In this document: piece by piece, positions 21,484 through 30,740 of the stretch | How positions within the stretch are numbered: position 1 is the stretch's first letter | Layout: every line of letters starts with the position of its first letter | DNA from: Sesamum alatum | Lineage: Eukaryota > Streptophyta > Magnoliopsida > Lamiales > Pedaliaceae | Length of the DNA stretch: 64,000 nt | Assembly: GCA_034509735.1 (NCBI GenBank) | Contig: JACGWO010000005.1 | Span: 22,748,383 to 22,812,382 of the forward strand | Direction of reading: 5' to 3' | Translations under genes and position numbers: made by a program | The notes under the pieces: generated by a model | Database searches by the model: none | What the model was told of the DNA's origin: nothing | The model's input: only the letters and a program-made list of their open reading frames with translations

Positions 21484-22247
21484 TGGGAGATAAGCTAGAA
21501 TCCAGGTCTAGCTTATGCAGGTTCGTTGGATACCCTAAAGAAACTGTGGGTTATTACTTTTTTGACCCCTTGGAACAAAAGGTATTTGTTTCAAGGAATG
21601 CAGTGTTCTTGGAACAAGGCTTTCCAGAGGATATCCAACCTGATGAACTGATCCTTGACGAATCAAGTGATGGAAACCAGTCATCAGAGGTAGCCGCGGA
21701 TTCCTCACTTAGAGGATTCAGGATAGATACCCGGAGGGCTGACCGACCTCGAGAAGTCCAGCATGCTAGGCATGTAGGACAGCCTCAGGAACAGCCAGCC
21801 CCGATACCTGAACCGCCAACTCCTATACAGTCAGTGTCCATAGTCACCACTGACGTTCCGGTCCTCCATAGGTCAACTAGAGAGTCCAGACCTCTAGTGA
21901 GATATGGCTTTCTAAATACGACCGGTCTGCTGGATAACGATCCTAAGACATATGAAGAAGCGATGTCGACACATCGACTCCGGGAAATGGCTTGAGGCCA
22001 TGAAAACCAAGTCTGGAGACTCGTAGATCCACCGAAAAGTGTTAAGCCAGTTGGCTGTAAGTGGGTCTACAAGCGCAAACTTGGCGTTGATGGAGAACTC
22101 ACTACTTTTAAGGCTAGGCTTGTAGCTAAAGGGTACACTCAATGACCCGGGGTCGATTTTGAGGACACCTACTCGCTAGTAGCCATGGCTAAATCCATTC
22201 GGATCCTGCTCGCCATAGCAGCATTGTATGGCTATGAAATGTGGTAG
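21484..22247 (+). pseudogene. X/Y integrase C-terminus, linker and N-terminal RT, broken
   Basis: From 21460 to 21995 the shifted frame reads GSPAYVKRLVG, RFVGYPKE, the Glu/Pro-rich linker and the DPKTYEEAMS block. A further shift and an apparent deletion near 21970-22005 remove part of the WLEAMKAEMDSM region. The RT start (VKPVGCKWVYKRKL) follows at about 22039, broken by TGA at about 22143 (CGA to TGA) and TAG at about 22245 (CAG to TAG). Confidence 0.83.
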
Positions 22248-22580
22248 ATGGATGTGAAAACGGCCTTCCTCAATGATTTCGTTGAAGAAGAGATCTATAT
22301 GGATCAGCCGGAAGGTTTCAAGGTCGTTGGAGAAGAACAGAAGGTCTGTCGTCTCCAGAAGTCCATCTATGGCCTCAAACAAGCATCCCGAAGTTGGAAC
22401 ATTCGCTTTGATGAAGTGATACGGGGTTATGAGTTCATAAAAAATGAATCTGACCCTTGTGTATACAAGAAGGTCAGTGGGAGATCTATAGTGTTCCTAG
22501 TGCTTTATGTGGATGACATTCTACTCATAGGTAATGATGTTAGAATATTGGGTGACACAAAAGCATGGTTGTCAACCTAG
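22248..22580 (+). pseudogene. X/Y reverse transcriptase core
   Basis: The open stretch reads MDVKTAFLNDFVEEEIYMDQ, QKSIYGLKQASRSWN and the catalytic LVLYVDDILLIGND, ending at a CAG-to-TAG stop (22578-22580). The YVDD catalytic pair is intact, but the frame is bounded by stops on both sides. Confidence 0.88.
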
Positions 22581-22586
22581 TTTTCC

Positions 22587-23491
22587 ATGAAGGACTTGGG
22601 TGAAGCCTCCTACATCTTAGGCATCCAGATTGTCAGGGACAGATCTAAAAGGATGTTAGGGCTCACCCAAAACTCGTATATGGAGAAAGTCCTAAAGAGA
22701 TATCGGATGGACAACTCCAAACGAGGATTCCTTCCCATGAGGCATGGGATCAAGTTATCCAAGAAACAGTCCCCACAGACTGATGAGGAACTTGAAAGGA
22801 TGAACGTCATCCCCTATGCTTCTGCCGTAGGTAGCATCCAATATGCGGTCCACTGCACCAGGCCTGACATTGCTTACGCTTTGAGCGTGACAAGCAGATA
22901 TCAGTCTTGTGCAGGAGAGGCACATTGGAATGTTGTTAAGGGCATCCTTAAGTGCCTAAGGAGGGCGAAGGAAATGTTCTTAGTCTATGGCAATAGAGAA
23001 CTGATCCTGGAAGGCTTTAGCGACGCTAGCTTCCAGTCTGATGACGATGATGCCAAGTCTCAATCGGGTTATGTATTCGGTCTCAATGGAGGAGCAGTGG
23101 CTTGGAAAAGTTCCAAGCAAGCAACCACGGCTGACTCCAGCACAGAGACCGAATACATAGCAGCTTCAGAAGCTGCCAAAGAAGCGGTTTGGATGAAAAC
23201 TACATCCAAGAGTTGGGTGTGGTGCCTAGCATCACCGAGCCCGTTGTCATATTTTGTGATAACAACGATGCAATAGCGCAAGCAAAGGAACCGAGATCTC
23301 ATCACCGTTCCAAACACATTCTTAGACGCTACCATCTTCTAAGAGAAATTATAGGAAGAGGTGACGTTCGGATGGACCGAGTCAACTCAGCAGACAACAC
23401 AGCGGATCCACTGACAAAGCCTATGTCGCAGAGCGCTCATACGCAACATCTTGAGAAGATGGGGATTAGACATATGGGTGATTGGCTTTAA
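22587..23491 (+). pseudogene. X/Y RT C-terminus and RNase H
   Basis: The frame runs from KDLGEASYILGIQIVRD through the RNase H residues in GFSDASFQSDDD and [11 protein letters not shown] one-base deletion near 23197 shifts it at WMRNYIQ. The second frame continues with FCDNNDAIAQAKE and the C-terminal HHRSKHILRRYHLL, ending at the natural stop after GDWL (taa at 23489-23491). Confidence 0.88.
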
Positions 23492-23495
23492 GGTC

Positions 23496-23506
23496 ACGTG
23501 GGAGAT
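23496..23506 (+). promoter_or_regulatory. Polypurine tract before the inner (Y) LTR
   Basis: acgtgggagat directly before TGTTAGAATAGG. One base differs from the usual aagtgggagat. Confidence 0.65.
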
Positions 23507-23708
23507 TGTTAGAATAGGTGACCATGTATCCAATCTTGGCAGGCAAAATGTAACCTATGTCTAGACAATTTCAAGGATTTGATATATTATTAATGAATAA
23601 AGAAGTGAAATTCATTTGGCATTACTTAGGCGCGCGCGCGCGCCTGGGTAGCGGCCGGCCCTGCCGACGCGCGCGCGCAGCCTGGCCGAGACCTGCCGAC
23701 GCGCGCGA

Positions 23709-23764
23709 AATCCAGCGCACGGTAGCTTCGCGCCACTGGCTTTTCAACCAAGCGCGATGACCAA
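23709..23764 (-). rRNA. 25S rRNA fragment (near 3' end)
   Basis: The reverse complement of this stretch includes TTGGTCATCGCGCTTGG and the words around AGCCAGTGGCGCGAAGC and GTGCGCTGGATT. I recognise these as a conserved block near the 3' end of plant 25S rRNA. It is only about 56 bases and not functional. Confidence 0.8.
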
Positions 23765-23765
23765 A

Positions 23766-23766
<1 letters not shown>

Positions 23767-23828
<62 letters not shown>
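23767..23828 (-). rRNA. 18S rRNA fragment (3' terminus)
   Basis: The reverse complement holds the universally conserved end of 18S rRNA: AAGTCGTAACAAGGTTTCCG, then TAGGTGAACCTGCGG. It joins directly to the 25S piece, an arrangement not found in a normal rDNA unit, where ITS1, 5.8S and ITS2 separate 18S from 25S. Confidence 0.87.
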
Positions 23829-24043
23829 CCTGTTTTTTTCGGCAAGTATCAAAAACATTGATTTTAAAGATGATACTATTCGTAAAAACATCTTGCCCAC
23901 GGCTTATTGTCCGAATCGGAAAACATCCTAACCCTTATTGCTGGGGGAGCGTGCAATCCATCGTGGACGATGGGCACCCCCGAACGTCGAATCCCAATGG
24001 CCCCCCGAACGGTCCGCCTGCCCACCCTGGAAACGGCTCAGCC

Positions 24044-24152
24044 GGAGGTAGGGTCCAGCGGCTGGAAGAGCACCGCACGTCGCGTGGTGTCCGGTGCGCC
24101 CCCGGCGGCCCCTGAAAATCCGGAGGACCGAGTGCCGTCCGCGCCCGGTCGT
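24044..24152 (+). rRNA. 25S rRNA fragment (internal)
   Basis: It contains GTAGGGTCCAGCGG, GAAGAGCACCGCACGTCGCG, GGTGCGCCCCCGGCGGCC and GGAGGACCGAGTGCC, which I recognise from an internal domain of plant 25S rRNA. It is on the opposite strand to the 25S scrap at 23709. Homology may extend a little upstream (gaaacggctcagccggag). Confidence 0.8.
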
Positions 24153-24154
24153 AT

Positions 24155-24231
24155 CCTTTAGATGTTCTGGGCCGCACGCGCGCTACACTGATGTATTCAA
24201 CGAGTCTATAGCCTTGGCCGACAGGCCCGGG
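24155..24231 (+). rRNA. 18S rRNA fragment (internal)
   Basis: Contains TTAGATGTTCTGGGCCGCAC, GCGCGCTACACTGATG and CCTTGGCCGACAGGCCCGGG, a strongly conserved block in the 3' domain of plant 18S rRNA. It is on the opposite strand to the 18S end fragment and is cut off in gcccggg, where GC-rich filler resumes. Confidence 0.87.
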
Positions 24232-25350
24232 CCGGCCCCTGCCGACGCGCGCGCGCAGCCAGGCCGGTTACGCTTGGAGGTAGGTCCATGAAATCAGTCC
24301 CTCCGAATCAGTTCCGAAATCTCCAAGTCAAGGAATCTCGAAAATGGGTACCGAGATTCCCTTTGAGACTTGTACTAAGCATCTGCTGTCGTATTTCATC
24401 GACGGGTGACGAAGGTCGTCTAAGCAGTGTTAGTGGGTTAGCCTGCTAGGGAGCAGCTGACTGAGGTGACTCGCGGCAACCGTCCTACGGAGGACCTTGA
24501 GTAGGGTCGGCTAGGTATGACGTGTATTCCCGGTTCCAACGGTACAGGTCAAGTCCTTTGACTTGAGGAACTGCTGAGTTTACCTGTATATCAGGTCTGT
24601 ATCTTGCATACGGTGAGAGATTGCCAAGAAGCACTTGAGTAGTCATAAGCCATGTCTAGTGCACCTCTGGTGTACAGAGTAACAGTAGTTTCCAAGAAAG
24701 GATCTGTCTCCTATCAAAAGGCATTGACAGTTGAGTCTCACAAATGCTCTGTGTCTTGTCCCTAAAATCTGTGGCCACAGTAACTGAACAGAAGGGAAGG
24801 TTTCCCTTGCGGAGTTTAGTAAGGATAGACCGATACTTAGGTCCAAAATGGGTACCTGCATTTTCCGTGCCCTAGACCCTAAGTGGTGAGACCGTAGACA
24901 GAAGAACGAGTGTACTGTTAGAGCCTAAATGTTCATCCCCGAAAATTCACCTAGTCTCTAGAGCCATGGACCGTTGCTAGATGGCCACCCATGGTAACAG
25001 GCGGATTCTAGGAATCCGACCAAGTCTAGCTGAAAGGTGAACCTAAAGAGTCACACACAATCCACACACATTAAATATTTAATTTAGAATTAAATATTAG
25101 AGAAATAGAATGATTAAATTGGATTTAATCGGGTCCTTTATTTTCTTGGAGAGAATTAATTCCTTTTATTAGATAAAAGGGATTGATGTAATAAATTGGA
25201 TTTATTAGAAAATTAATTTAATGGGCCTAGAATAAATATTTATATTTATTTATTGCCCTTTGGAATATTTAAATAGTTTTTAAATATTCTATTAAATTAA
25301 ATTAAATTAATGGTTGAGATTAAAAGGGGAGATGGATGGCTAGGATTAAA

Positions 25351-25466
25351 TTTGACTAGGTCAAATACTACTCTGACTGGGACTTTGACTAGGTCAAAAT
25401 CCTAGTCAAAATAGTCTTCTTTAGAGTTGGAGTTTGAAGAGGATTAAACTCCTCCTCTATATATAG
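25351..25466 (+). promoter_or_regulatory. Y LTR promoter region
   Basis: TTGAC cores in both orientations at 25351-25410 (tttgactagg, gactaggtcaaaatcctagtc), followed by tatatatag (25458-25466) and a CA run (25505-25537). Confidence 0.52.
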
Positions 25467-25506
25467 TCCTAGCCCCTCACTATTAGAGAACTGATGAAAG
25501 TCCAAC

Positions 25507-25537
<31 letters not shown>

Positions 25538-26054
25538 ACTCGGCTCTCCCTCTCTCCCTCACGTCCGCCCTCTCTCTCTCTCTCAAGAAAATAGTTTCTT
25601 GCTCTTTTGTTCTTGGAACAATTGAACTTAGGAGAATTAATCCCGTTAACCTAATAACGTGTGGATTAATTCATCCTCTCCAAAAATTACTTGTTCGTTC
25701 GCTAGCACAACGTGCAAGATACGTGGGTGGATTGCGTGTTACAATTTGGAGAATCTCACGGACGAGATTTGGTGCAAATCGGGGAACAACGCTAGTACCG
25801 GTTAGAAGACGAAAACGACAATCGGTAGGTTCCGATTTAATTTTCGTTGCTCTCTTTATTTAATCCCTATGGACTCCATGATTATTTTGTATGCTTTTAA
25901 TTCATTAGATACACCAAACACCTAGGAACTTCAAGGGTACACCCCTTGAACGTGTTCTTTTATTTACGTAAAAGCATGATTTAATTTTTGTTATCTAATT
26001 TTAAACCGCACTTCAGCATTCGCGCTATTTCCCGGGACGATCCTCAATCTTTCA

Positions 26055-26296
26055 CTATAAGCGCAAACTTGGCGTTGATGGAGAAGTCACAACATTTAAG
26101 GCTAGGGTAGTGGCTAAAGGGTACACTCAATGACCCGGGGTCGATTTTGAGGACACCTACTCACCAGTATCCACGGCTAAATACATTCGGATCCTGCTTG
26201 CCATAGCAGCATGGTATGACTATGAGATATGGCAGATGGACGTGAAAACGAACTTCCTCAATGGTTTGGTTGAGGAAGAGATCTACATGGATCAGC
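26055..26296 (+). pseudogene. Element X RT fragment before the solo LTR
   Basis: Starts abruptly in RT coding sequence (ctataagcgcaaacttgg, frame YKRKLGVDGE) and reads FKARVVAKGYTQ, a CGA-to-TGA stop, then the DTYSPV and MDVKTNFLNGL blocks to EEIYMDQ, where a solo LTR is inserted. The final tcagc (26292-26296) is repeated at 28278-28282. Confidence 0.83.
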
Positions 26297-28277
26297 TCTT
26301 AGAATAGGTGACCATATAGCCAATTTTGGCGGGCAAAATGTAACCTATGTCTACACAATTTCAGTGTTTTGATAAATTTGTTAATGAATAAAGAAGTGAA
26401 ATTCATTTGACATTACTTTATTTGTATTCACTTTATCTGCACTACGTATCTGTTCACTACGCAAACAAAGTCCATGGACTGAAAACATATTTCATGGACT
26501 GGGACTACGCTTGGAGGTAGGTCCATGAAATCAGTCCCGCCGAATCAGTCCGAAAATCTCCAAGTCAAGGAATCTCGAAAAATGGGTACCGAGATTTCCC
26601 TTGAGACTTGCACTAAGCATCTGATGTCGTATTTCATCGTTGGGGGATAAAGGTCGTCTAAGCAGTGTTAGTGGGTTAGCCTGCTAGGAAGCAGCTGACT
26701 GAGGTGACTCACGAGAACCGTCTTATGGAGGACCTTGAGTAGGGTCGGCTAGGTATGATGTGTGTTCCCGGCTCCAATGGTACAGGTCAAGTCCTTTGAC
26801 TTGAGGAACTGCTGAGTTTACCAGTATATCAGGTCTGTATCTTAGATATGGTGAGAGATTGACAAGAAGCACTTCAGTAGTCATAAGCCATGTCTAGTGC
26901 AGCTCTGCTGCATAGAGTGACAGTAGTTTCCAAGAAAGGATCTGTCTCCTGTCAAAAGGCATTGACAGTTGAGTCTCACGTATGTTCTGTGTCTTGTCCC
27001 TAAAATCTGTGGCCATAGTAACTGAACAGAAGGGAAGGTTTCCCTTGCGGGGTTTGGTAAGGACATACCGACATTTAGGTCCAAAATGGGGACCTGCATT
27101 TTTCGTGCCCTAGACCCTAAGTGGTGAGACCGTAGACAGAAGGACAAGTGTACTGTTAGAGCCTAAATGTTCATCCCCGAATTTTTCACCTAGTCGCTAG
27201 TGCCATGGACCGTTGCTAGATGGCCACCCATGGTAACGGACGGATTCTAGGAATCCGACCAAGTTTAGCTGAAAGGTGAACCTAAAGAGTCACACAAAAT
27301 CCACACACATTAAGTATTTAATTTAGAATTAAATATTGGAGAAATGGAATGATTAAATTGGATTTAATCGGGTCCTTTATTTTCTTGGAGAGAATTAATT
27401 CCTTTTATTAGATAAAAGGGATTAATCTAATAAATTAGATTTATTAAAAAATTAATTTAATGGGCCTAGAATAAATATTTATATTTATTATATTTATTTA
27501 TTTCCCTTTGGAATATTTAAATAGGTTTTAAATACTCCATTAAATTAAATTAATGGTTGAGATTAAAAGGAGAGATGGATGGCTAGGATTTAATTTGACT
27601 AAGTCAAATACTACTTTGACTAGGACTTTGACTAGGTCAAAATCCTAGTCAAATAGTCTTCTAAGAGTTGGAGTTTGAAGAGGATTAAACTCCTCCTCTA
27701 TATATAGTCCTAGCCCGTCACTATTTGAGAAGTGATGAAATTCCAACACACACACACACCACTCAGCACTCCCTCTCTCCCTCTCGTCCGCCCTCTCTCT
27801 CTCTCTCTCTCACAAGAAAGTACTTTTCTTGTTCTTTTGTTCTTGGAACAGTCGAACTTACGAGAATTAATACCATTAATTAATAATGTGTGATTAATTC
27901 ATCCTCTCCAAAATACTTGTTGGTTCTCTAGCATGACGTGCAAGATACGTGGGTGGATTGCGTGTTACTATTGGAGAGTCTCACATACGAGATTTGGAGC
28001 AAATCGGGGAACAACGCGAGTACCGATTAGAAGACGAAAACGACAATCGGTAGGTTCAGGTTTAAATTTTCGTTTCTCTTTATTTTTAATCCTATGACCT
28101 CCATGATTCCTTTTATGCTTTTAATTCATGAGATACACCGAACGCCCGGGAACTTCAAGGGTACACCCCTTGAACGTGTTCTTTTATTTAATTAAAAGCA
28201 TGTTTTAATTTTTGTATTTAATTTTATACCGCGCTTCCGCATTCGCGCTATTTCCCGGGACGATCCACAATCTATCA
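26297..28277 (+). mobile_element. Solo type-A LTR inserted in the RT of X
   Basis: An LTR of 1981 bases, tcttagaatagg (TG start decayed to TC) to caatctatca, flanked by the duplication tcagc (26292-26296 and 28278-28282). The interrupted RT reads through when the insert is ignored. No internal sequence is present, so it is a solo LTR left by recombination between two LTRs. Confidence 0.92.
27595..27707 (+). promoter_or_regulatory. Solo LTR promoter region
   Basis: TTGAC cores at 27595-27655 in both orientations, TATA box tatatatag at 27699-27707, and a short CA run at 27747-27760. Confidence 0.5.
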
Positions 28278-29464
28278 TCAGCCGGAGGGTTTCACAGTCA
28301 CTGGAGAAGAACAGAAGGTCTGTCTTCTCCAGAAGTCCAACTATGGCATGAAACAAACATCCCAAAGTTGGAACATTCTCTTTGATGAAATAATACGGGG
28401 TTATGGCTTCATCAAAAATGAATCCGACCCTTGTGTATACAAGAAGGTCAGTGGGAGCTCAATAGTGTTCCTAGTGCTTTATGTGGATGACATTCTACTC
28501 ATAGGTAATGACGTTAGAATGTTGGGTGACACAAAAGCATGGTTGCAAACCCAGTTTTTCATGATGGACTTGGGTGAAGCCTCCTACATTCTAGGCATCC
28601 AGACTGTCAGGGATAGATTAAAAGAATGTTTGGACTCACCCAAAACTCGTATATGGAGAAAGTCCTGAAGAGGTTTCAGATGGACAACTCCAAACGAAGA
28701 TTCCTTCCCATGAGGCCTGGGATCAAGTTATCCAAGGAACAGTCCCCGCAGACTGATGAGGAACTTGAAAGGATGAAAGTCATCCCCTATGCTTCTACCG
28801 TAGGAAGTATCCAATATGTTGTCCACTGCACCAAACCTGACATTGCTCACGCTTTGAGTGTAACGAGCAGAGATCAGTCTTGTGCAGGAGAGCTCATTGG
28901 AATGCAGTTAAGGGCATCCTTAAGTACCTGAGGAGGACTAAGGAAATGTTCTTGGTCTATGGCAATGGAGAACTGATCCTGGAATGCTTTAGCGATGCTA
29001 GCTTCCAGACTGATGACGATGATACCAAGTCTGAATCGGGTTATGTATTCAGGCTCAATGGAGGAGTAGTGGCTTGGAAAAGTTCAAAGCAAGCAACCAG
29101 TACTGATTCCACCACTGAGGCCGAATACATAGTAGCTTCAGAAGCTGCCAAGGAAGCGGTTTGGATGAGAAATTACATCCAAGAGTTGGGTGTGGTGCCT
29201 AGCATCGCCGAGCCCGTTTTCATTTTCTGTGATAACAATAGAGCAATAGCGCAAGCAAAGGAACCGAGATCTCATCACCGTTCCAAACACATTCTTAGAC
29301 GCTACCACCTTCTAAGAGAAATGGCAGGAAGACGTGACGTTCGGATGGACCGAGTCAACTCAGCAGACAACACAGCAGATCCGCTGACAAAGCCTATGTC
29401 GCAGAGCGCTCATACGCAACATCTTGAGAAGATGGGGATTAGGCATATGGGCGATTGGCTTTAA
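28278..29464 (+). pseudogene. Element X RT and RNase H after the solo LTR
   Basis: Continues RT from QPEGFTVTGEEQ, with the catalytic LVLYVDDILLIGND at about 28465-28510. One frameshift falls near 28620 (RDRLKECLDSPK where RDRSKRMLGLTQ is expected) and another near 28890. RNase H follows with CFSDASFQTDDD, TEAEYIVASE and FCDNNRAIA, ending in HHRSKHILRRYHLL and the natural stop after GDWL at 29462-29464. Only the two shifts interrupt it, so it is better kept than the gag-pol at 19485-23491. Confidence 0.88.
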
Positions 29465-29468
29465 GGTC

Positions 29469-29479
29469 AAGTGGGAGAT
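29469..29479 (+). promoter_or_regulatory. Element X polypurine tract
   Basis: aagtgggagat directly before the 3' LTR start at 29480. Confidence 0.7.
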
Positions 29480-30740
29480 TGTTAGAATAGGTGACCATGT
29501 CGCCAATCTTGGAAGGCGTTTCGAGGTTTTAATAAATCATCAATGGATAAGAAGTGAAATTCATTTGGCATTTACTTTGTTTGTATTCACTTTATCGTCT
29601 TTATATATCTGTTCACTACACAAACAAAGCCCTCGGACTAAAAAACGCATTTCGGGGACTGGGACTACGCTTGGAGGTAGGTCCATGAAATCAATTCCGG
29701 CGAATCAGTCCGAAAATCTCCAAGTCAAGAAATCTCAAAAGTGGGTACCGAGATTCCCCTTGAGACTTGCACTAAGCATCTGCTGTCGTATTTCATCAAC
29801 GGGTGACGAGGATCGTCTAAGCAGTATTAGTGGGTTAGCTTGCTAGGGAGCAGCTGACTGAGGTTTCTCGCAGGAACTGTCTTACGGAGGACCTTGAGTA
29901 GGGTCGGTTAGGTATGACATGTATTCCCGATTCCAACAGTACAAGTCAAGTCCTTTGACTTGAGGAACTGCTGAGTTTACCTGTATATCAGGGCTGTATC
30001 CTAGATATGGTGAGAGATTATCAAGAAGTACTTGAGTAGTCATAAGCCATATCTAGTGCAGCTCCGATGTATAGAGTAATAGTAGTTTCCAAGAAAGGAT
30101 TTATCTCCTGTCAAAAGATATTGACAGTTGAGTGTCACAAATGCTCTGAGTCCTGCCCCTAAAATCTCTGGCCACAGTAACTGAACAGAAGAGAAGGTTT
30201 CCCTTGCGGCGTTTAGTAAAGGATAGACCGACACTTAGGTCCAAAATGGGTACCTGCATTTTCCATGCCCTAGACCCTTAGTGGTGAGACCGTAGACAGA
30301 AGGATAGATGTACTGTATGAGCCTAAATGTTCATCCCCGTATATTCACCTAGTCTCTAGTGCCATGGACCCTTGCTAGATGGCCACCCATGGTAACGGGC
30401 AGATTCTTGGAATCCAACCAAGTCTAGCTGAAGGTGAAATTAAAGAGTCACACACAATCCACACACATTAAAGTATTTAATTTGGAATTAAATATTTGGA
30501 GAAGTGGAGCGATTAAATTGGATTTAATCGGGTCCTTATTTTCTTGGGAAGAATTAATTCCTTTTATTAGATAAAAGGGATTTATGTAATAAATTCGATT
30601 TATTAGAAAATTAATTTAACGGGCTTAGAATAAATGTTTATATTTAATACATTTATTTATTGCCCTTGGAATATTTAAATAGGATTTTAATATTCCATCA
30701 AAAGAAATTAATGGTTGAGATTAAAAGGGAGAGATCTATG
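29480..30740 (+). repeat. Element X 3' LTR, first part
   Basis: A type-A LTR beginning TGTTAGAATAGGTGACC. It shares with 5174-6943 features such as gcatttactt, ggtcggttaggtatgac and ccccgtatattcac. It is interrupted at 30740 by a type-B solo LTR, with target ctatg at 30736-30740. Confidence 0.85.

Larger units (their letters stand above)
23626..24266. other. Chimeric filler: GC-rich leader-like DNA plus 25S and 18S rDNA scraps in both orientations
   Basis: It is bordered by near-identical GC-rich words (ctgccgacgcgcgcgcgcag at 23661-23680 and about 24239-24258, each with ggccggcc before it). Between them lie, in order, reverse-strand 25S, reverse-strand 18S 3' end, an unassigned 23829-24040 stretch, forward 25S and forward 18S. 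Neither coding frames nor complete rRNA genes result. The pattern of several short unconnected pieces, with loss of the LTR bases at the site, resembles templated filler DNA from break repair. That mechanism is inferred. Confidence 0.75.
23507..26054 (+). repeat. Inner type-A LTR (element Y 3' LTR) carrying an rDNA mosaic
   Basis: The LTR starts TGTTAGAATAGGTGACC after a polypurine tract and ends ctcaatctttca. Bases 23626-24266 are foreign and replace roughly 105 bases present in other type-A LTRs (between cattactt and tacgcttgg), so the LTR is longer than its relatives. Its sequence (gaaaggtgaacctaaag, ccccgaaaattcac) is closer to the solo LTR at 26297-28277 than to the outer X LTRs. The following ctata (26055-26059) is the likely right copy of its target site. 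The left copy is missing. Confidence 0.8.

Noticed and set aside
23626..24266. Functional rRNA gene or rDNA locus edge.
   Set aside because: Pieces are under 110 bases, in mixed order and orientation, and inside an LTR.
23507..26054. Treating the LTR at 23507-26054 as the partner of the LTR at 5174-17360.
   Set aside because: Shared variants and the terminal sequence link 5174-17360 with 29480-33662 instead.
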